Part shown: positions 1-9,193 of the stretch, in pieces
How the letters are laid out: each line of letters begins with the position of its first letter
Position numbering within the stretch: position 1 is the first letter of the stretch
NCBI RefSeq assembly: GCF_026626665.1
Contig: NZ_JAPNKE010000002.1
Coordinates: 290,501-354,500 of the forward strand
Reading direction: 5' to 3'
From: Nannocystis pusilla
GTDB taxonomy: Bacteria; Myxococcota_A; Polyangia; Nannocystales; Nannocystaceae
Length of the DNA stretch: 64,000 nt
The notes under the pieces: generated by a model
Databases searched by the model: none
The model's input: only the letters and a program-made list of their open reading frames with translations
Told to the model about the DNA's origin: nothing
Position numbers and translations under genes: made by a program

Positions 1-3000
1 GTTGACGCCGGTCAGGACCGTGCGGGCGCCGAGCAGGCGCAGCGCCGAGGCGGCCTGGATCAGGGCGATCGCGCCGCCGGTGTCGATGCCCTTCATGCCG
101 GTGACGTCGAAGATGACGACGCGCATGCGCCCGGCCTCGGTGCCCTGGAGGGCGGTGTGCAAGAGGTGCTCGCAGCGGGCGGTGTCGAGGGTGCCGATGA
201 GCGGCATGACGACGATCGCGTCGGTGATCGGGATCATCGGCGTCGACAGCTCGGCGAGCATGGCCTGCTGCAGGCGGATCATCTCCTCCTGCATGGCGGC
301 GCGGGCCTGCTCGGCCCGTTCGCGCTCGCCGAGCTCGGCCGACAGGCGCTCGTTGGCGGCCCGCAGGTCGGCGGTGCGCTGGGCGACGTCGGCCTCGAGG
401 CGCTCGTTGGCGCCGACGACGTGGCGGTAGAGCAGGGCGTTCTCGACGGCCGTGACCGCCTGGGCGCACAGCACCTGCAGCAGCTCGACGCGGCCGCGGC
501 TGAAGGCGTCGCGGATCAGGTCGTTCTCGACGACGAGGATGCCGCTGGTGCGCCGGCGGTGCGCGAGCGCGAGGCACAGCACCGACTTGACGTGGCGAGC
601 CGCGAGCGCGGGGTCGGCGGCGAAGCGGGCGTCGCGGGCGACGTCGCCGAGGACCAGCGCCTCGCGGGTACGGGCGACGTAGTTCACGAGGGTGGCCGGG
701 ACGTCGGGCCGGGCGGCCAAAGGCGTGCCGGGCACGACCTCGACGACGTCGCTGTCGGCGGCGGCGACCGCCGCGAGCTCGAGCGCGCCGTCGCGGTCGA
801 GCAGGAGGTACACGCGCGTGCCGCCGGCGTTCTGCATGACGATGCGGACCAGGCGGTCGAGCAGCTTGTCGAGCTCGATCTCGCCGACCAGCGCCTGGCC
901 GAGCCGCACCACGGTCGTCAGATCGAGCGCGACTCCGCCGTCGGCCGCGCCGCCGTCCTCGGGCGCAGGAGCGGACGGCGCGAAGGCGGCGGCGGCCACC
1001 TGCGGGAACTCGCGGGCGATCAGGGCGGCCTTGGCCGACGCGCCCCACTGCAAGAAGCCGTCGTGGGCGGCCCGCATGTACACGGGGGCGATGACGTGGC
1101 GCTGACGCTCGCGGTAGAACTCGCCGCACAGGGCGTTGGCCAGGGCCTCGTACTGGACGAAGCCGTGGCGCCGCGCCGAGGCGATGGCCTGGTCGTACAG
1201 CTCCTCGGCCTCGAGCGGCCGACCGGTGACGCGCGCCTCCTCGGCGCGTACGAGCAGGTACTTGTGCTCGAAGTTGTCGGGGCAGTCGTCGGCCCAGCGC
1301 GCGAGCTTGAAGATGCTGTCGCGCAGCAGGTCGCGGTCGCCCAGGGCCTGGGTCGGATCGACGACGCGGGCGCGGGCGCACACCGCCAGCGCCTCGTAGA
1401 GGTGGAAGGTCGCCTCGATCGGCATCGCCATCACCGCGCCGAGGACCTCGCGCGCGGCGGCGGCGGCCAGCGCCTCGTCGTGGCGGCCGTAGGTGTAGAG
1501 CAGGATCAGGCGGATGATGTGATGGAAGGCGATGCCGCAGCCGAAGCTGGCGCGAGTGAGGACGTCGAGGCACTCGCGGGCGTCGAAGTCGTCGCTGTCG
1601 AGCAGGGTGCCGGGGCGGACGCGGCCGTCCAGGCTGTCGAGGAATTGCTGCTGCAGGCGGATGGTCTGATAGACGGCGTCGTTGTTGCTCTCGCGCGCGA
1701 ACGCGGCGAACCGCTCGGCGGCCCGCCGCGCCTCGCCGAGCGGGGCGCCGACCTCGATGTGCTGCCAGACTGTCTCGAAGGCCAGGAAGGAGGCGTACAC
1801 GAGGTCGCCCGCCGACACGCAGGCGTGGAAGGCCTGCTCGAGGATCGGGAAGTCGGTGCGCAGCGGGCGGCGCCAGAAGTTGATGTGGTCGCCGTGGAGG
1901 TGGAGCAGGGTGCCGCGCAGCTTGGTGTTGCCGAACCGCTCGTTGAGCTGGATCGACATCTCGGAGAAGGCGTAGCCGGCGGCGGCGTCGGCGAACACGG
2001 CGACGAGCATGAAGCCGTACACGCTGTAGGCGAAGCACGAGTCCTCGGCGTTGCCGTGGCGCAGCGAGAAGTTGACGGCCTTGAGCGCGAAGTACGGGAA
2101 CACCTTCGGCCGGCCGATGTAGGCGCACGGCATGATGCCGACCATCAGCGAGAGGATCGCGCGATGGGTCGGGTCGGTCATCAGGGGGGCGTCGAGCAGC
2201 GAGGGGATCGGGCGCCCGGCGAGGTTGCCGGCGATCGCGGAGGCCTCGTCGCTCATGGCGCTCTGCAGGGCGCCGTCCTGCTCGGGCAGCTCGACGCCGA
2301 ACAGGGCGAGGCCCCGCACGCCGAGGTCGACGCCGGCGTCGTAGCGCCCGGCGACCTGGTAGAGGCGCATCTGCAGGATGTAGACGTTGGCCCGATCGAC
2401 AGGGTCGCGCGCGCGGTCGTGAATGACGGCGAACAGCTGCTCGGCCCGCTCGAAGGCGCCGGCCAGCGACTCGCACTCGGCGAGCTCGCAGTGCAGGGCG
2501 TAGGCGTGGGCGTAGTCGTGGTCCCAGGCGCCTTCGGCCAGCAGCTCGATGCCGACGCGCAGGTACTGGGCCGCGGCCGCGTAGGCGGTGGATTTCTTGG
2601 CGTGCCGGCCGACGACGAGATGGAGCTCGGAGACGCGCCGGCGCTCGTCCGGGTCGACCATGCGATCGAGGCCGCGACCCAGGTGGTCGACGACGTCGAA
2701 CAACTCGTCGGGCCGCGGATCGGCGCCGAGCCGCGCCAGCAGGAGCCGACCGATCTGCAGGTGCGTGGCGGGCCGCTCGTCCTCGGGGACGAGCGCGTAG
2801 GCGGCCTGCTGCACGCGATCGTGGGCGAAGTGATAGCTCAGCTCGAGGGCGCCGTCCTGCGCGGGCGCGGGCGCGGCGTGGTGGACGAAGCGGTAGTCGT
2901 TGCTGTCGGGCAGGACGAGGTTCTCTTCGAGCGCCTCCCACAGCGCGGCCGCGGTCGCGTCCGGTGATTCGCCGCAGATGGTGGCGAGGGCGGCGAGGGT

Positions 3001-4881
3001 GAATTCGTGGCCGATGCAGGCGGCGAGCCGCAGGGCCCGCTGGGTCGCCTCGCCGCAGCGGCGCAGCCGCTGGCCCATGAAGTCGACGACGTTGGCGGTG
3101 ACCTCGCGCGACTCGATCGCGGCGAGGTCCCAGGTGAAGCCGCCGTCGCCGGCGCCGGGGTGGAGGAGGCCGTCCTGGTAGAGGCCGCGGAGGAACAGGC
3201 CGACGAAGAACGGGTTGCCGTCGGTCTTGCGCCACACGACCCGCGCGAGCGGCATGGCGCGCGAGGAGGTGCCGCCGAGCACGTCCGCGAGCAGCTCGCC
3301 GAGGTGCTGCGGGGCGAGCGGGCCGAGCGCGAGCGCATGGACGGCGAGGCCCTTGCCGCGCAGCTCGTCGGCGGCGACAGTCAGCGGGTGCGTGGGGCCG
3401 ACCTCGTTGTCGCGGTAGGCCCCGACCACCAGCAGCCGCCGCGGCGAGGGCGAGGTGAGGCACAGCTGCAGCAGCTTGAGCGAGGCGAGGTCGGCCCACT
3501 GGAGGTCGTCGAGGAACAGCACCAGCGGGCCGGACTGGCCGCCGGCGAAGGTCTGCACGAATTCGTCGACGAGGCGGTTGAAGCGGTTGAGCGCCTCGGT
3601 GGGCCCGAGCTCGGGGGCGGCCGGCTGGGGTCCGAGGACGTGCGCGAGCTCGGGGATCAGATCGACGAGGACCTGGGCGTGGCCGTCGGCGGCGCGCAGG
3701 AGGTCGTCGCGCACGCGGGCCATGCGATCGCCGCCCGCGCCGAGGGTCTGACGCAGGAGGTCGCGGAAGGCCTGCACGAATGGGGCGTAGGGGGCGTTGC
3801 GCGCCAGCTGGTCGAACTTGCCGGCGACGAAGGTGCCGCCGTCGCGGGCGATCGTCTTGTGCAGCTCGTGGACGAGCGCGCTCTTGCCGATGCCGGAGTA
3901 GCCGGCGACCAGCAAGAGCTCGGTGGCGCCGCTGCGCACCCGCGCGAACGCGGCGAGCAGGGTCTGCAGCTCGTCGTCGCGGCCGTAGAGCTTCTGCGGC
4001 AGGCGCAGCGCGGCGGCCCCCTCGTGGCGCCCGAGCGGGAAGGCCGGGATGTCGCCGGTGGCGCCCTGTCGGCGCAGGCACTCGCGCAGGTCGGCCGCGA
4101 GGCCGCTGGCGCTCTGGTAGCGCTCCTCGGGCGCCTTGGCCAGGAGCCGCATCACCAGCGCCGAGACGACCTCGGGCACGTCGGCGAGCTGGCGCGGCGG
4201 CGGGGGCACGCGGGCGATGTGGCCGTGCACGAGCTCGAGCGGGTCGTCGCCGGGGAACGGCGGGACGCCGGTGAGCATGTGGTAGAGCGTGGCGCCGAGC
4301 GAGTAGAAGTCGCTGCGGAGGTCGAGCGAGCGGTTCATCCGCCCGGTCTGCTCGGGCGACATATAGGCGAGGCTGCCCTCGAGCGCGTCGAGGCTGGTGG
4401 GCCGCTGGGCCTCGACCGACAGCCGCGTGGCCAGGCCGAAGCCGATCAGGTGGACCGCGAGCGGCTCGCGGCGGACGACGAGGTTGGCCGGCTTGATGTG
4501 CTTGTGGATGATGCCGCTGGCGTGGACGCCGACGAGGATGTCGGCGACGGCGGCGGCGATCGCCAGCGCCTCGCGCACGGGCAGCCGGCCCGCGCGCAGG
4601 ACCGTATCGAGCGGCTCGCCGGGCGGCGAGGCGAGCACCAGCGCGAGGCGGTCGCCGTGGTGCTCGAGCGCGTGCGCGGCGACGACGCCGGGGACCGCGA
4701 GGCTGCGGAGGATCGCGTATTCGTGCTGCAGCCGGGCCAGGTCGCGGGCCGTCGGGGGCGAGCGCCGCGGCAGCCGCAGGGTGACCGGGGCGCGATCCTC
4801 GGTGCGAAACCCGCGCACGAGCGCGGTCTCGGGGTCTTCATGCAACGATTCGACGATTGTGTATTGACCGAATGTGGACAT
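1..4881 (-). CDS. Kinase-like/AAA ATPase/GAF/STAS giant regulator (3' end beyond window)
   Basis: About 1,627 codons are visible, reading leftwards and off the window. The ATG at 4881 gives M-S-T-F-G-Q-Y-T. Domain order: a protein-kinase fold (about residues 5-260), an AAA/NACHT-like ATPase with Walker A GYSGIGKS near residue 327 and Walker B LVLFLDDLQWAD, a long helical TPR-like region (about 650-1250), a GAF domain (about 1315-1470), a coiled coil, and an RsbR-type STAS domain that is cut by the edge. This is the multidomain family common in cyanobacteria and myxobacteria, but the output here is STAS, not a histidine kinase. The kinase part lacks key residues: HRD reads HKH, DFG reads GFG, the beta-3 lysine appears to be Arg, and there is no Gly-rich loop. 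It is probably a pseudokinase sensor platform. No clear ribosome site was found. Confidence 0.85.
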   Translation of the reverse strand, partial: MSTFGQYTIVESLHEDPETALVRGFRTEDRAPVTLRLPRRSPPTARDLARLQHEYAILRSLAVPGVVAAHALEHHGDRLALVLASPPGEPLDTVLRAGRLPVREALAIAAAVADILVGVHASGIIHKHIKPANLVVRREPLAVHLIGFGLATRLSVEAQRPTSLDALEGSLAYMSPEQTGRMNRSLDLRSDFYSLGATLYHMLTGVPPFPGDDPLELVHGHIARVPPPPRQLADVPEVVSALVMRLLAKAPEERYQSASGLAADLRECLRRQGATGDIPAFPLGRHEGAAALRLPQKLYGRDDELQTLLAAFARVRSGATELLLVAGYSGIGKSALVHELHKTIARDGGTFVAGKFDQLARNAPYAPFVQAFRDLLRQTLGAGGDRMARVRDDLLRAADGHAQVLVDLIPELAHVLGPQPAAPELGPTEALNRFNRLVDEFVQTFAGGQSGPLVLFLDDLQWADLASLKLLQLCLTSPSPRRLLVVGAYRDNEVGPTHPLTVAADELRGKGLAVHALALGPLAPQHLGELLADVLGGTSSRAMPLARVVWRKTDGNPFFVGLFLRGLYQDGLLHPGAGDGGFTWDLAAIESREVTANVVDFMGQRLRRCGEATQRALRLAACIGHEFTLAALATICGESPDATAAALWEALEENLVLPDSNDYRFVHHAAPAPAQDGALELSYHFAHDRVQQAAYALVPEDERPATHLQIGRLLLARLGADPRPDELFDVVDHLGRGLDRMVDPDERRRVSELHLVVGRHAKKSTAYAAAAQYLRVGIELLAEGAWDHDYAHAYALHCELAECESLAGAFERAEQLFAVIHDRARDPVDRANVYILQMRLYQVAGRYDAGVDLGVRGLALFGVELPEQDGALQSAMSDEASAIAGNLAGRPIPSLLDAPLMTDPTHRAILSLMVGIMPCAYIGRPKVFPYFALKAVNFSLRHGNAEDSCFAYSVYGFMLVAVFADAAAGYAFSEMSIQLNERFGNTKLRGTLLHLHGDHINFWRRPLRTDFPILEQAFHACVSAGDLVYASFLAFETVWQHIEVGAPLGEARRAAERFAAFARESNNDAVYQTIRLQQQFLDSLDGRVRPGTLLDSDDFDARECLDVLTRASFGCGIAFHHIIRLILLYTYGRHDEALAAAAAREVLGAVMAMPIEATFHLYEALAVCARARVVDPTQALGDRDLLRDSIFKLARWADDCPDNFEHKYLLVRAEEARVTGRPLEAEELYDQAIASARRHGFVQYEALANALCGEFYRERQRHVIAPVYMRAAHDGFLQWGASAKAALIAREFPQVAAAAFAPSAPAPEDGGAADGGVALDLTTVVRLGQALVGEIELDKLLDRLVRIVMQNAGGTRVYLLLDRDGALELAAVAAADSDVVEVVPGTPLAARPDVPATLVNYVARTREALVLGDVARDARFAADPALAARHVKSVLCLALAHRRRTSGILVVENDLIRDAFSRGRVELLQVLCAQAVTAVENALLYRHVVGANERLEADVAQRTADLRAANERLSAELGERERAEQARAAMQEEMIRLQQAMLAELSTPMIPITDAIVVMPLIGTLDTARCEHLLHTALQGTEAGRMRVVIFDVTGMKGIDTGGAIALIQAASALRLLGARTVLTGVN

Positions 4882-5540
4882 GCCCGCTCGACTCGCCCGC
4901 GGCGCGCTCCGCCGGTCGCGGAGCGCTCGCAATAATGCCAGGACCCTACGCGTCATCCTCGGGCCGAGTCAAGCCTCGGGGGCGAGGACCGCGCCGGCGG
5001 ACGCTCCGCCCGGTGCCGAGATTGCGTGTCGGTCCATCGCGGATATCATGGCACTCGTCGCCTCCGCGCCGGCGCCGCTGGGGCCGTGCGCGCGCCAGGA
5101 GGGGCAGCGAGGGGGGCTCTGGCAGCCGCGACGGCAGATCGGGGCCCGCCCGCGCGGGCGGCTCGTCGGCCCTCGCCGCGAGGATTGTCGAGCTCCGCAT
5201 GCTGCCACTCCTACTAGTCGGGCGGCGTCGGATCGCGCGCCCGCGGCAAATCACGGCGGGCCTGGAAAACGGGGGCACGGATCGCGAGATCGGGCGGCGC
5301 TGCGCGTAGTCCGGGGTGGCGCCGACGTCGTGGTGCGGGGCGATCACGAGGCAGGTGCCGCGCAATGCGGGTGCACCGGAGCGCATGCCTCGGGCGAGGG
5401 ATCGCGGGGTCCCCCGCGTCAGCGCCTGCGGCGGATCACGGGGTCGCGGGCGAGGGCGCGCGAGCGCCCGGCGTCGGGCGGGCATCCCGGTGCTCGGCGC
5501 GTCGGTTCGTCCTGTCCGCGGTCGTGCGCTCGCGGGTCCG
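4882..5540. other. Non-coding stretch upstream of the giant regulator
   Basis: No supportable gene was found between the regulator start and the tandem repeat. The open frames here lack conserved motifs and have arginine- and alanine-rich composition typical of antisense frames in GC-rich DNA. The promoter of the giant regulator should lie here. No convincing hexamer pair was identified by eye. Confidence 0.5.
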
Positions 5541-5750
5541 GCGAATCGACGGAGCTTTTGCGGTCGCGCGGCGAGCTCGTCGCGACCTTGGCGAATCGAC
5601 GGGAGCTCTTGCGGTCGCGCGGCGAGCTCGTCGCGACTTTGGCGAATCGACGGGAGGTTTTGCGGTCGCGCGGCGAGCTCGTCGCGACTCTGGCGAATCG
5701 AGGGGAGCTCTTGCGGTCGCGCGGCGAGCTCGTCGCGACTCTGGCGAATC
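5541..5750. repeat. Tandem repeat, about 51 bp, just over 4 copies
   Basis: Units begin at 5541, 5591, 5642 and 5693, and a partial fifth begins at 5744. Spacing is 50, 51, 51 and 51 bases, with only a few substitutions between copies. Each unit carries an imperfect palindrome built around CGAGCTCG with GTCGCG/CGCGAC arms. The array ends against the galE stop codon. 51 is a multiple of three, so frames stay open through it, but the resulting 17-residue repeat peptide has no recognisable domain and I do not treat it as coding. It could be a transcription-end structure, a protein-binding array or a simple minisatellite. Confidence 0.85.
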
Positions 5751-6729
5751 AATGGACGTAGCCGTTCGGGTGGGCGCGCAGCCACGTCCACGCCGATTCG
5801 ACGATCGTCGCCAATGCGCCGAGTCGCGGCTCCCAGCCGAGGTCGTGCTGGATCCGCGCGAAGCTGGCGACCAGGACCGCCGGGTCGCCGGCTCGGCGGG
5901 TGCCCATTCGCACCGGGATCGCCGCGCCCGTCACCGCGCGCGCGGTGTCGATGACCTGGCGCACGCTGTAGCCGGAGCCGCCGCAGCCGAGGTTGTAGAT
6001 GCAGCTGCCGCGATCGAGGCCCGAGAGCGCGAGGACGTGGGCGCGGGCGAGGTCGACGACGTGGATGTAGTCGCGGACGCAGGTGCCGTCGGGGGTCGGG
6101 TAATCGTCGCCGTAGAGGGTGACGTACGGCGCGCGGCCGAGGGCGACCTGCAGCACCAGCGGGATCAGGTGGGTCTCGGGGTCGTGGCTCTCGCCGCAGC
6201 GGGCGCTGGCCCCGGCCGCGTTGAAGTAGCGCAGCGAGGCGGAGCGCAGGCCGTAGGCGCGCTCGTACCAGGCCAGCGCCCGCTCGAGCGCGAGCTTGGT
6301 CTCGCCGTACGGGTTCGTCGGCCGCGTCGGCGCGGTCTCGTCGATCGGCTGGGCCTCGGGCTCGCCGTAGACCGCGGCGGTCGACGAGAACACCAGGCGG
6401 TGCACGCCGACCGCGACCATGGCGCCCAGCAGGCCGAGGCCGGCGACCACGTTGTTGTCGTAGTATTTGGCCGGGCTCTGCACCGATTCGCCGACCAGCG
6501 AGTCGGCGGCCATGTGGACCACCGCCTCGACGCGGGCGTGGCGGAGCAGCCGGCGCACCAGGTCGGCGTCGCGCAGGTCGGCGCGGACCAGCTCGACCCC
6601 GGCGGGGACGGCGTCGGCGTGGCCCTTGCTCAGGTTGTCGATCACCGCGACTTCGTGGCCCGCGGCCAGCAGCTCCTCCACGACCACGCTGCCGATGTAG
6701 CCGGCGCCGCCGGTGACGAGTACGCGCAT
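5749..6729 (-). CDS. galE: UDP-glucose 4-epimerase
   Basis: This gene encodes a 326-residue short-chain dehydrogenase-type epimerase that interconverts UDP-galactose and UDP-glucose, the last step of the Leloir pathway. It starts with the Rossmann motif TGGAGYIG (residues 6-13). It has SSTAAVYG at 115-122 and the catalytic YxxxK at Y141/K145. Length and motifs fit the family. It is the last gene of a minus-strand operon and starts 4 bases after the stop of the GH1-like gene. A GAGGAG ribosome site lies in the end of that upstream gene. Its UDP-galactose product is also the substrate of the mutase encoded two genes upstream. Confidence 0.93.
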   Translation of the reverse strand: MRVLVTGGAGYIGSVVVEELLAAGHEVAVIDNLSKGHADAVPAGVELVRADLRDADLVRRLLRHARVEAVVHMAADSLVGESVQSPAKYYDNNVVAGLGLLGAMVAVGVHRLVFSSTAAVYGEPEAQPIDETAPTRPTNPYGETKLALERALAWYERAYGLRSASLRYFNAAGASARCGESHDPETHLIPLVLQVALGRAPYVTLYGDDYPTPDGTCVRDYIHVVDLARAHVLALSGLDRGSCIYNLGCGGSGYSVRQVIDTARAVTGAAIPVRMGTRRAGDPAVLVASFARIQHDLGWEPRLGALATIVESAWTWLRAHPNGYVH

Positions 6730-6733
6730 TGGT

Positions 6734-8094
6734 TCACACTCCTCGCGGGACGGCCGCGTCGATGGGGCCCGGGCAGGGGCCGCTGCGGTGGCGCCGCGCT
6801 CGCGCCGGCGGGTAGTGCAGGCGCGACGGCTGGCGCCACCAGCCGGGCGCGGCGAGGGCCGGGTGGGGGGCCGCGGGGGCGGCGGCGAGGCCGGCGAGGT
6901 AGCGCGCGAGCTCGGTGGGGCGCGGGCTGCCGTCGCGCACGTCGAAGGCGCCGGGCTCGTATCGACCTGTCTCTTGGGTCACGAGGCAATGCCAGTCGTA
7001 GGCGCCGAACAGCGACCACGCAGTGACCGCGCGGACGTCGATCCCGGCGGCCCGGCAGCGCTCCGCGGCCCGCCACAGCTCGTCGAACCAGCGGATCTGC
7101 TCGTCGACGTCGCAGGCGAGGTGGGCCTCGGTGACGGCGACGGGGAGCCGGTAGCGGGCGCCGAGCTCGTGGAGCAGCTCGTAGGCCCAGGGCATGCCGT
7201 CGTCGCACACGCGCACGGCCTCGACGTCGACGTAGCGGTGGCGGCCGTTGCCGCCGGCGGGGATGTGAGGGTAATGCTCGAGGCGGTCGTCGAGGAAGCG
7301 GACGCTCGTGATGTAGTGATTGGCGCCGAGCAGGTCGGGCGGCGGCTGGTCGCGCAGGGCCGCCAGGTCGTCGTCGGCGATCCCGGAGGCGCGCAAATAG
7401 GCGTACATCGGGTGCTCGCGGCCGACCCGGCCGCACAGCAGATCGTGCGAGAGGAAGCGGCGCTCGTTCTCGAATTCGGCCTGGTAGAGCAGCGCGGGGG
7501 CGGCCAGCGTGGCCCCGAGGTCCTCGGTGTGGACCAGGCGCGCGCCGGGGTGGACGCGCCGGATCTCCCGCATCGCCGCGCCGGTCGCCAGGCACTGATT
7601 CACCAGAGCGCGGCAGAACGACGCGTCGCTGCGGTGATGCGGGTACCAGTGCCCGTACAGCCCGCTGAAGCGGGCGGTCGTCAGCGGCTCGTTGACCGGG
7701 GTGTAGAGCTCGACCCACGGGTAGCGGCGGGCCACCGCGCCGGCGAAGCGGGCCAGCAGACGCGGGATTCGGGGTCGAGCAGGTCGGTGTGCCGCGGCCC
7801 GCTGCCGTGGTGGAGCAGGCCGACGATCGGGGTCAGGCCGCGCGCGTGGAGCAGCCCCAGGCGGCGATCGGACCAGGCGAAATCATGGCACCCCGGGGAG
7901 CGCTCGGTCCGCTCCCACAACACGGGGTAGCGGACGACGCGGACGCCGAGGTCGGCGATCGCGTCGATGTCGGCGTGGCGCCGGTGATGGCCGCTGGCGA
8001 CGAGTTGGTCGTGGAAGCGGTCGCCGACGCGATTGACGGTGCATTCGACGCCGCCCCACAATTCCAGGGGGGCCGGGGTGGGCCTGGGCTCCAT
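6734..8094 (-). CDS. GH1-like glycosyl hydrolase, one frameshift
   Basis: Two frames join into one protein of about 450 residues resembling the family 1 glycosyl hydrolase domain that is usually fused in front of an RfbD-like dTDP-4-dehydrorhamnose reductase. The N-terminal half contains LELWGGVECTVNRVGD. The C-terminal half has the putative acid/base Glu in TPVNEP and the putative nucleophile Glu in AVTEAHLAC. The reductase half is absent: the protein ends soon after the typical FDVRDGSPRPTELARYL linker. The frame shifts near 7767, where restoring one T gives an uninterrupted L-D-P-E-F-P. It lies 10 bases after glf and just before galE. The substrate is unknown; operon context suggests a galactoside. 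Confidence 0.75.
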
Positions 8095-8104
8095 GGCGTC
8101 CTCG

Positions 8105-9193
8105 TCACTCGCGCAGCCGGGCGTAGAGCGTCAGCGCCTGGGCGACGACCTGGTCCATGTTGTAATAGCGGTAGGTGCCGAGCCGGCCGGCGAAGTGGAC
8201 GCCCGGGGTGGCGTCGGCGAGGGCCTTGTAGCGGCGGTACAGCTCGGCGTTCTCGGGCCGCGGGACCGGGTAGTACGGGTCGCCGTCGTCGCACGGGTAC
8301 TCGTAGACGACGCTGGTCTTGGCGTGCTCTTGCCCGGTGAGGTACTTGAACTCGGTGATCCGCGTGTACGGCTGCTCGTTGGGGTAGTTGACGACCGGGG
8401 CCGGCTGGAACACCGGCCGGTCGTGCGTCTCGTGCTGGAACCGCAGCGAGCGGTACGGCAGCGGGCCGAAGCGGTGGTCGAAGAACTCGTCGACCGGGCC
8501 GGTGTAGATCATCTCGCGGTAGGCGACCTCGCCGACGACGTCGCGGTAGTCGGCGCCCAGCAGCACCTTGATGCCCGGGTGGGCCAGCATGCGCTCGAAC
8601 ATGCGGGTGTACCCGTGGCGCGGCATGGCCTGGTAGGTGTCGCTGAAGTAGCGGTCGTCGCGGCCGATGCGGACCGGCACGCGCGCGGTCACCGAGGCGT
8701 CGAGCTCGCCGGGGTCGAGGCCCCACTGCTTGCGCGTGTAGTTGCGGAAGAACTTGGTGTAGAGGTCGCGGCCGACCCGGCTGACGATCACGTCCTCGGA
8801 GGTGCGCACCGCCTCGACGGGCTCGGCGCGGGCGGCGAAGAACTGCTCGAGCTCGAGCGAGGTGAGGCTGAGACCGTACAGGCGATTGACCGTGTCGAGG
8901 TTGATCGGGATCGGCAGCAGCTGGCCGTCGACGCTGGCCAGGACGCGGTGCTCGTAGGGCCGCCAGGCGGTGAAGCGGCCGAGGTAGTCGAACACCTCGC
9001 GTGGATTGGTGTGGAAGATGTGCGGGCCGTACTTGTGGACGAGCACGCCGGCGTCGTCGTAATGATCGTAGGCGTTGCCGCCGACGTGGGTCCGCCGGTC
9101 GACCAGGAGCACCCGCTTGCCCGCGCCGGCCGCCAGCCGCTCCGCGAGCACGCTGCCGGCGAAGCCCGCGCCGACGATCAGGTAGTCGAACAT
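8105..9193 (-). CDS. glf: UDP-galactopyranose mutase
   Basis: This gene encodes a 362-residue flavoenzyme that converts UDP-galactopyranose to UDP-galactofuranose, the donor for galactofuranose-containing surface glycans. The N-terminus has the FAD-binding VGAGFAGSVLAE. GGNAYDHYDDAGVLVHKYGP and HIFHTN follow, and the central FFRNYTRKQWG and late GRLGTYRYYNMDQ motifs are typical of Glf. The start is the ATG at 9193, overlapping the end of the upstream glycosyltransferase by 16 bases, which implies translational coupling. Full family length is present with no frameshift. Confidence 0.95.
   Translation of the reverse strand: MFDYLIVGAGFAGSVLAERLAAGAGKRVLLVDRRTHVGGNAYDHYDDAGVLVHKYGPHIFHTNPREVFDYLGRFTAWRPYEHRVLASVDGQLLPIPINLDTVNRLYGLSLTSLELEQFFAARAEPVEAVRTSEDVIVSRVGRDLYTKFFRNYTRKQWGLDPGELDASVTARVPVRIGRDDRYFSDTYQAMPRHGYTRMFERMLAHPGIKVLLGADYRDVVGEVAYREMIYTGPVDEFFDHRFGPLPYRSLRFQHETHDRPVFQPAPVVNYPNEQPYTRITEFKYLTGQEHAKTSVVYEYPCDDGDPYYPVPRPENAELYRRYKALADATPGVHFAGRLGTYRYYNMDQVVAQALTLYARLRE

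Noticed and set aside
157..4935. Two very long plus-strand frames opposite the giant regulator
   Set aside because: They are antisense to a clear multidomain protein, have no domain motifs and have Gly/Arg/Val/Glu-rich composition caused by GC-rich codons on the other strand.
4946..5791. Minus-strand frame through the 51-bp repeat encoding a 17-residue repeat peptide
   Set aside because: It overlaps the start of the galE stop region, has no ribosome site or known domain, and its openness follows from the repeat length being a multiple of three.
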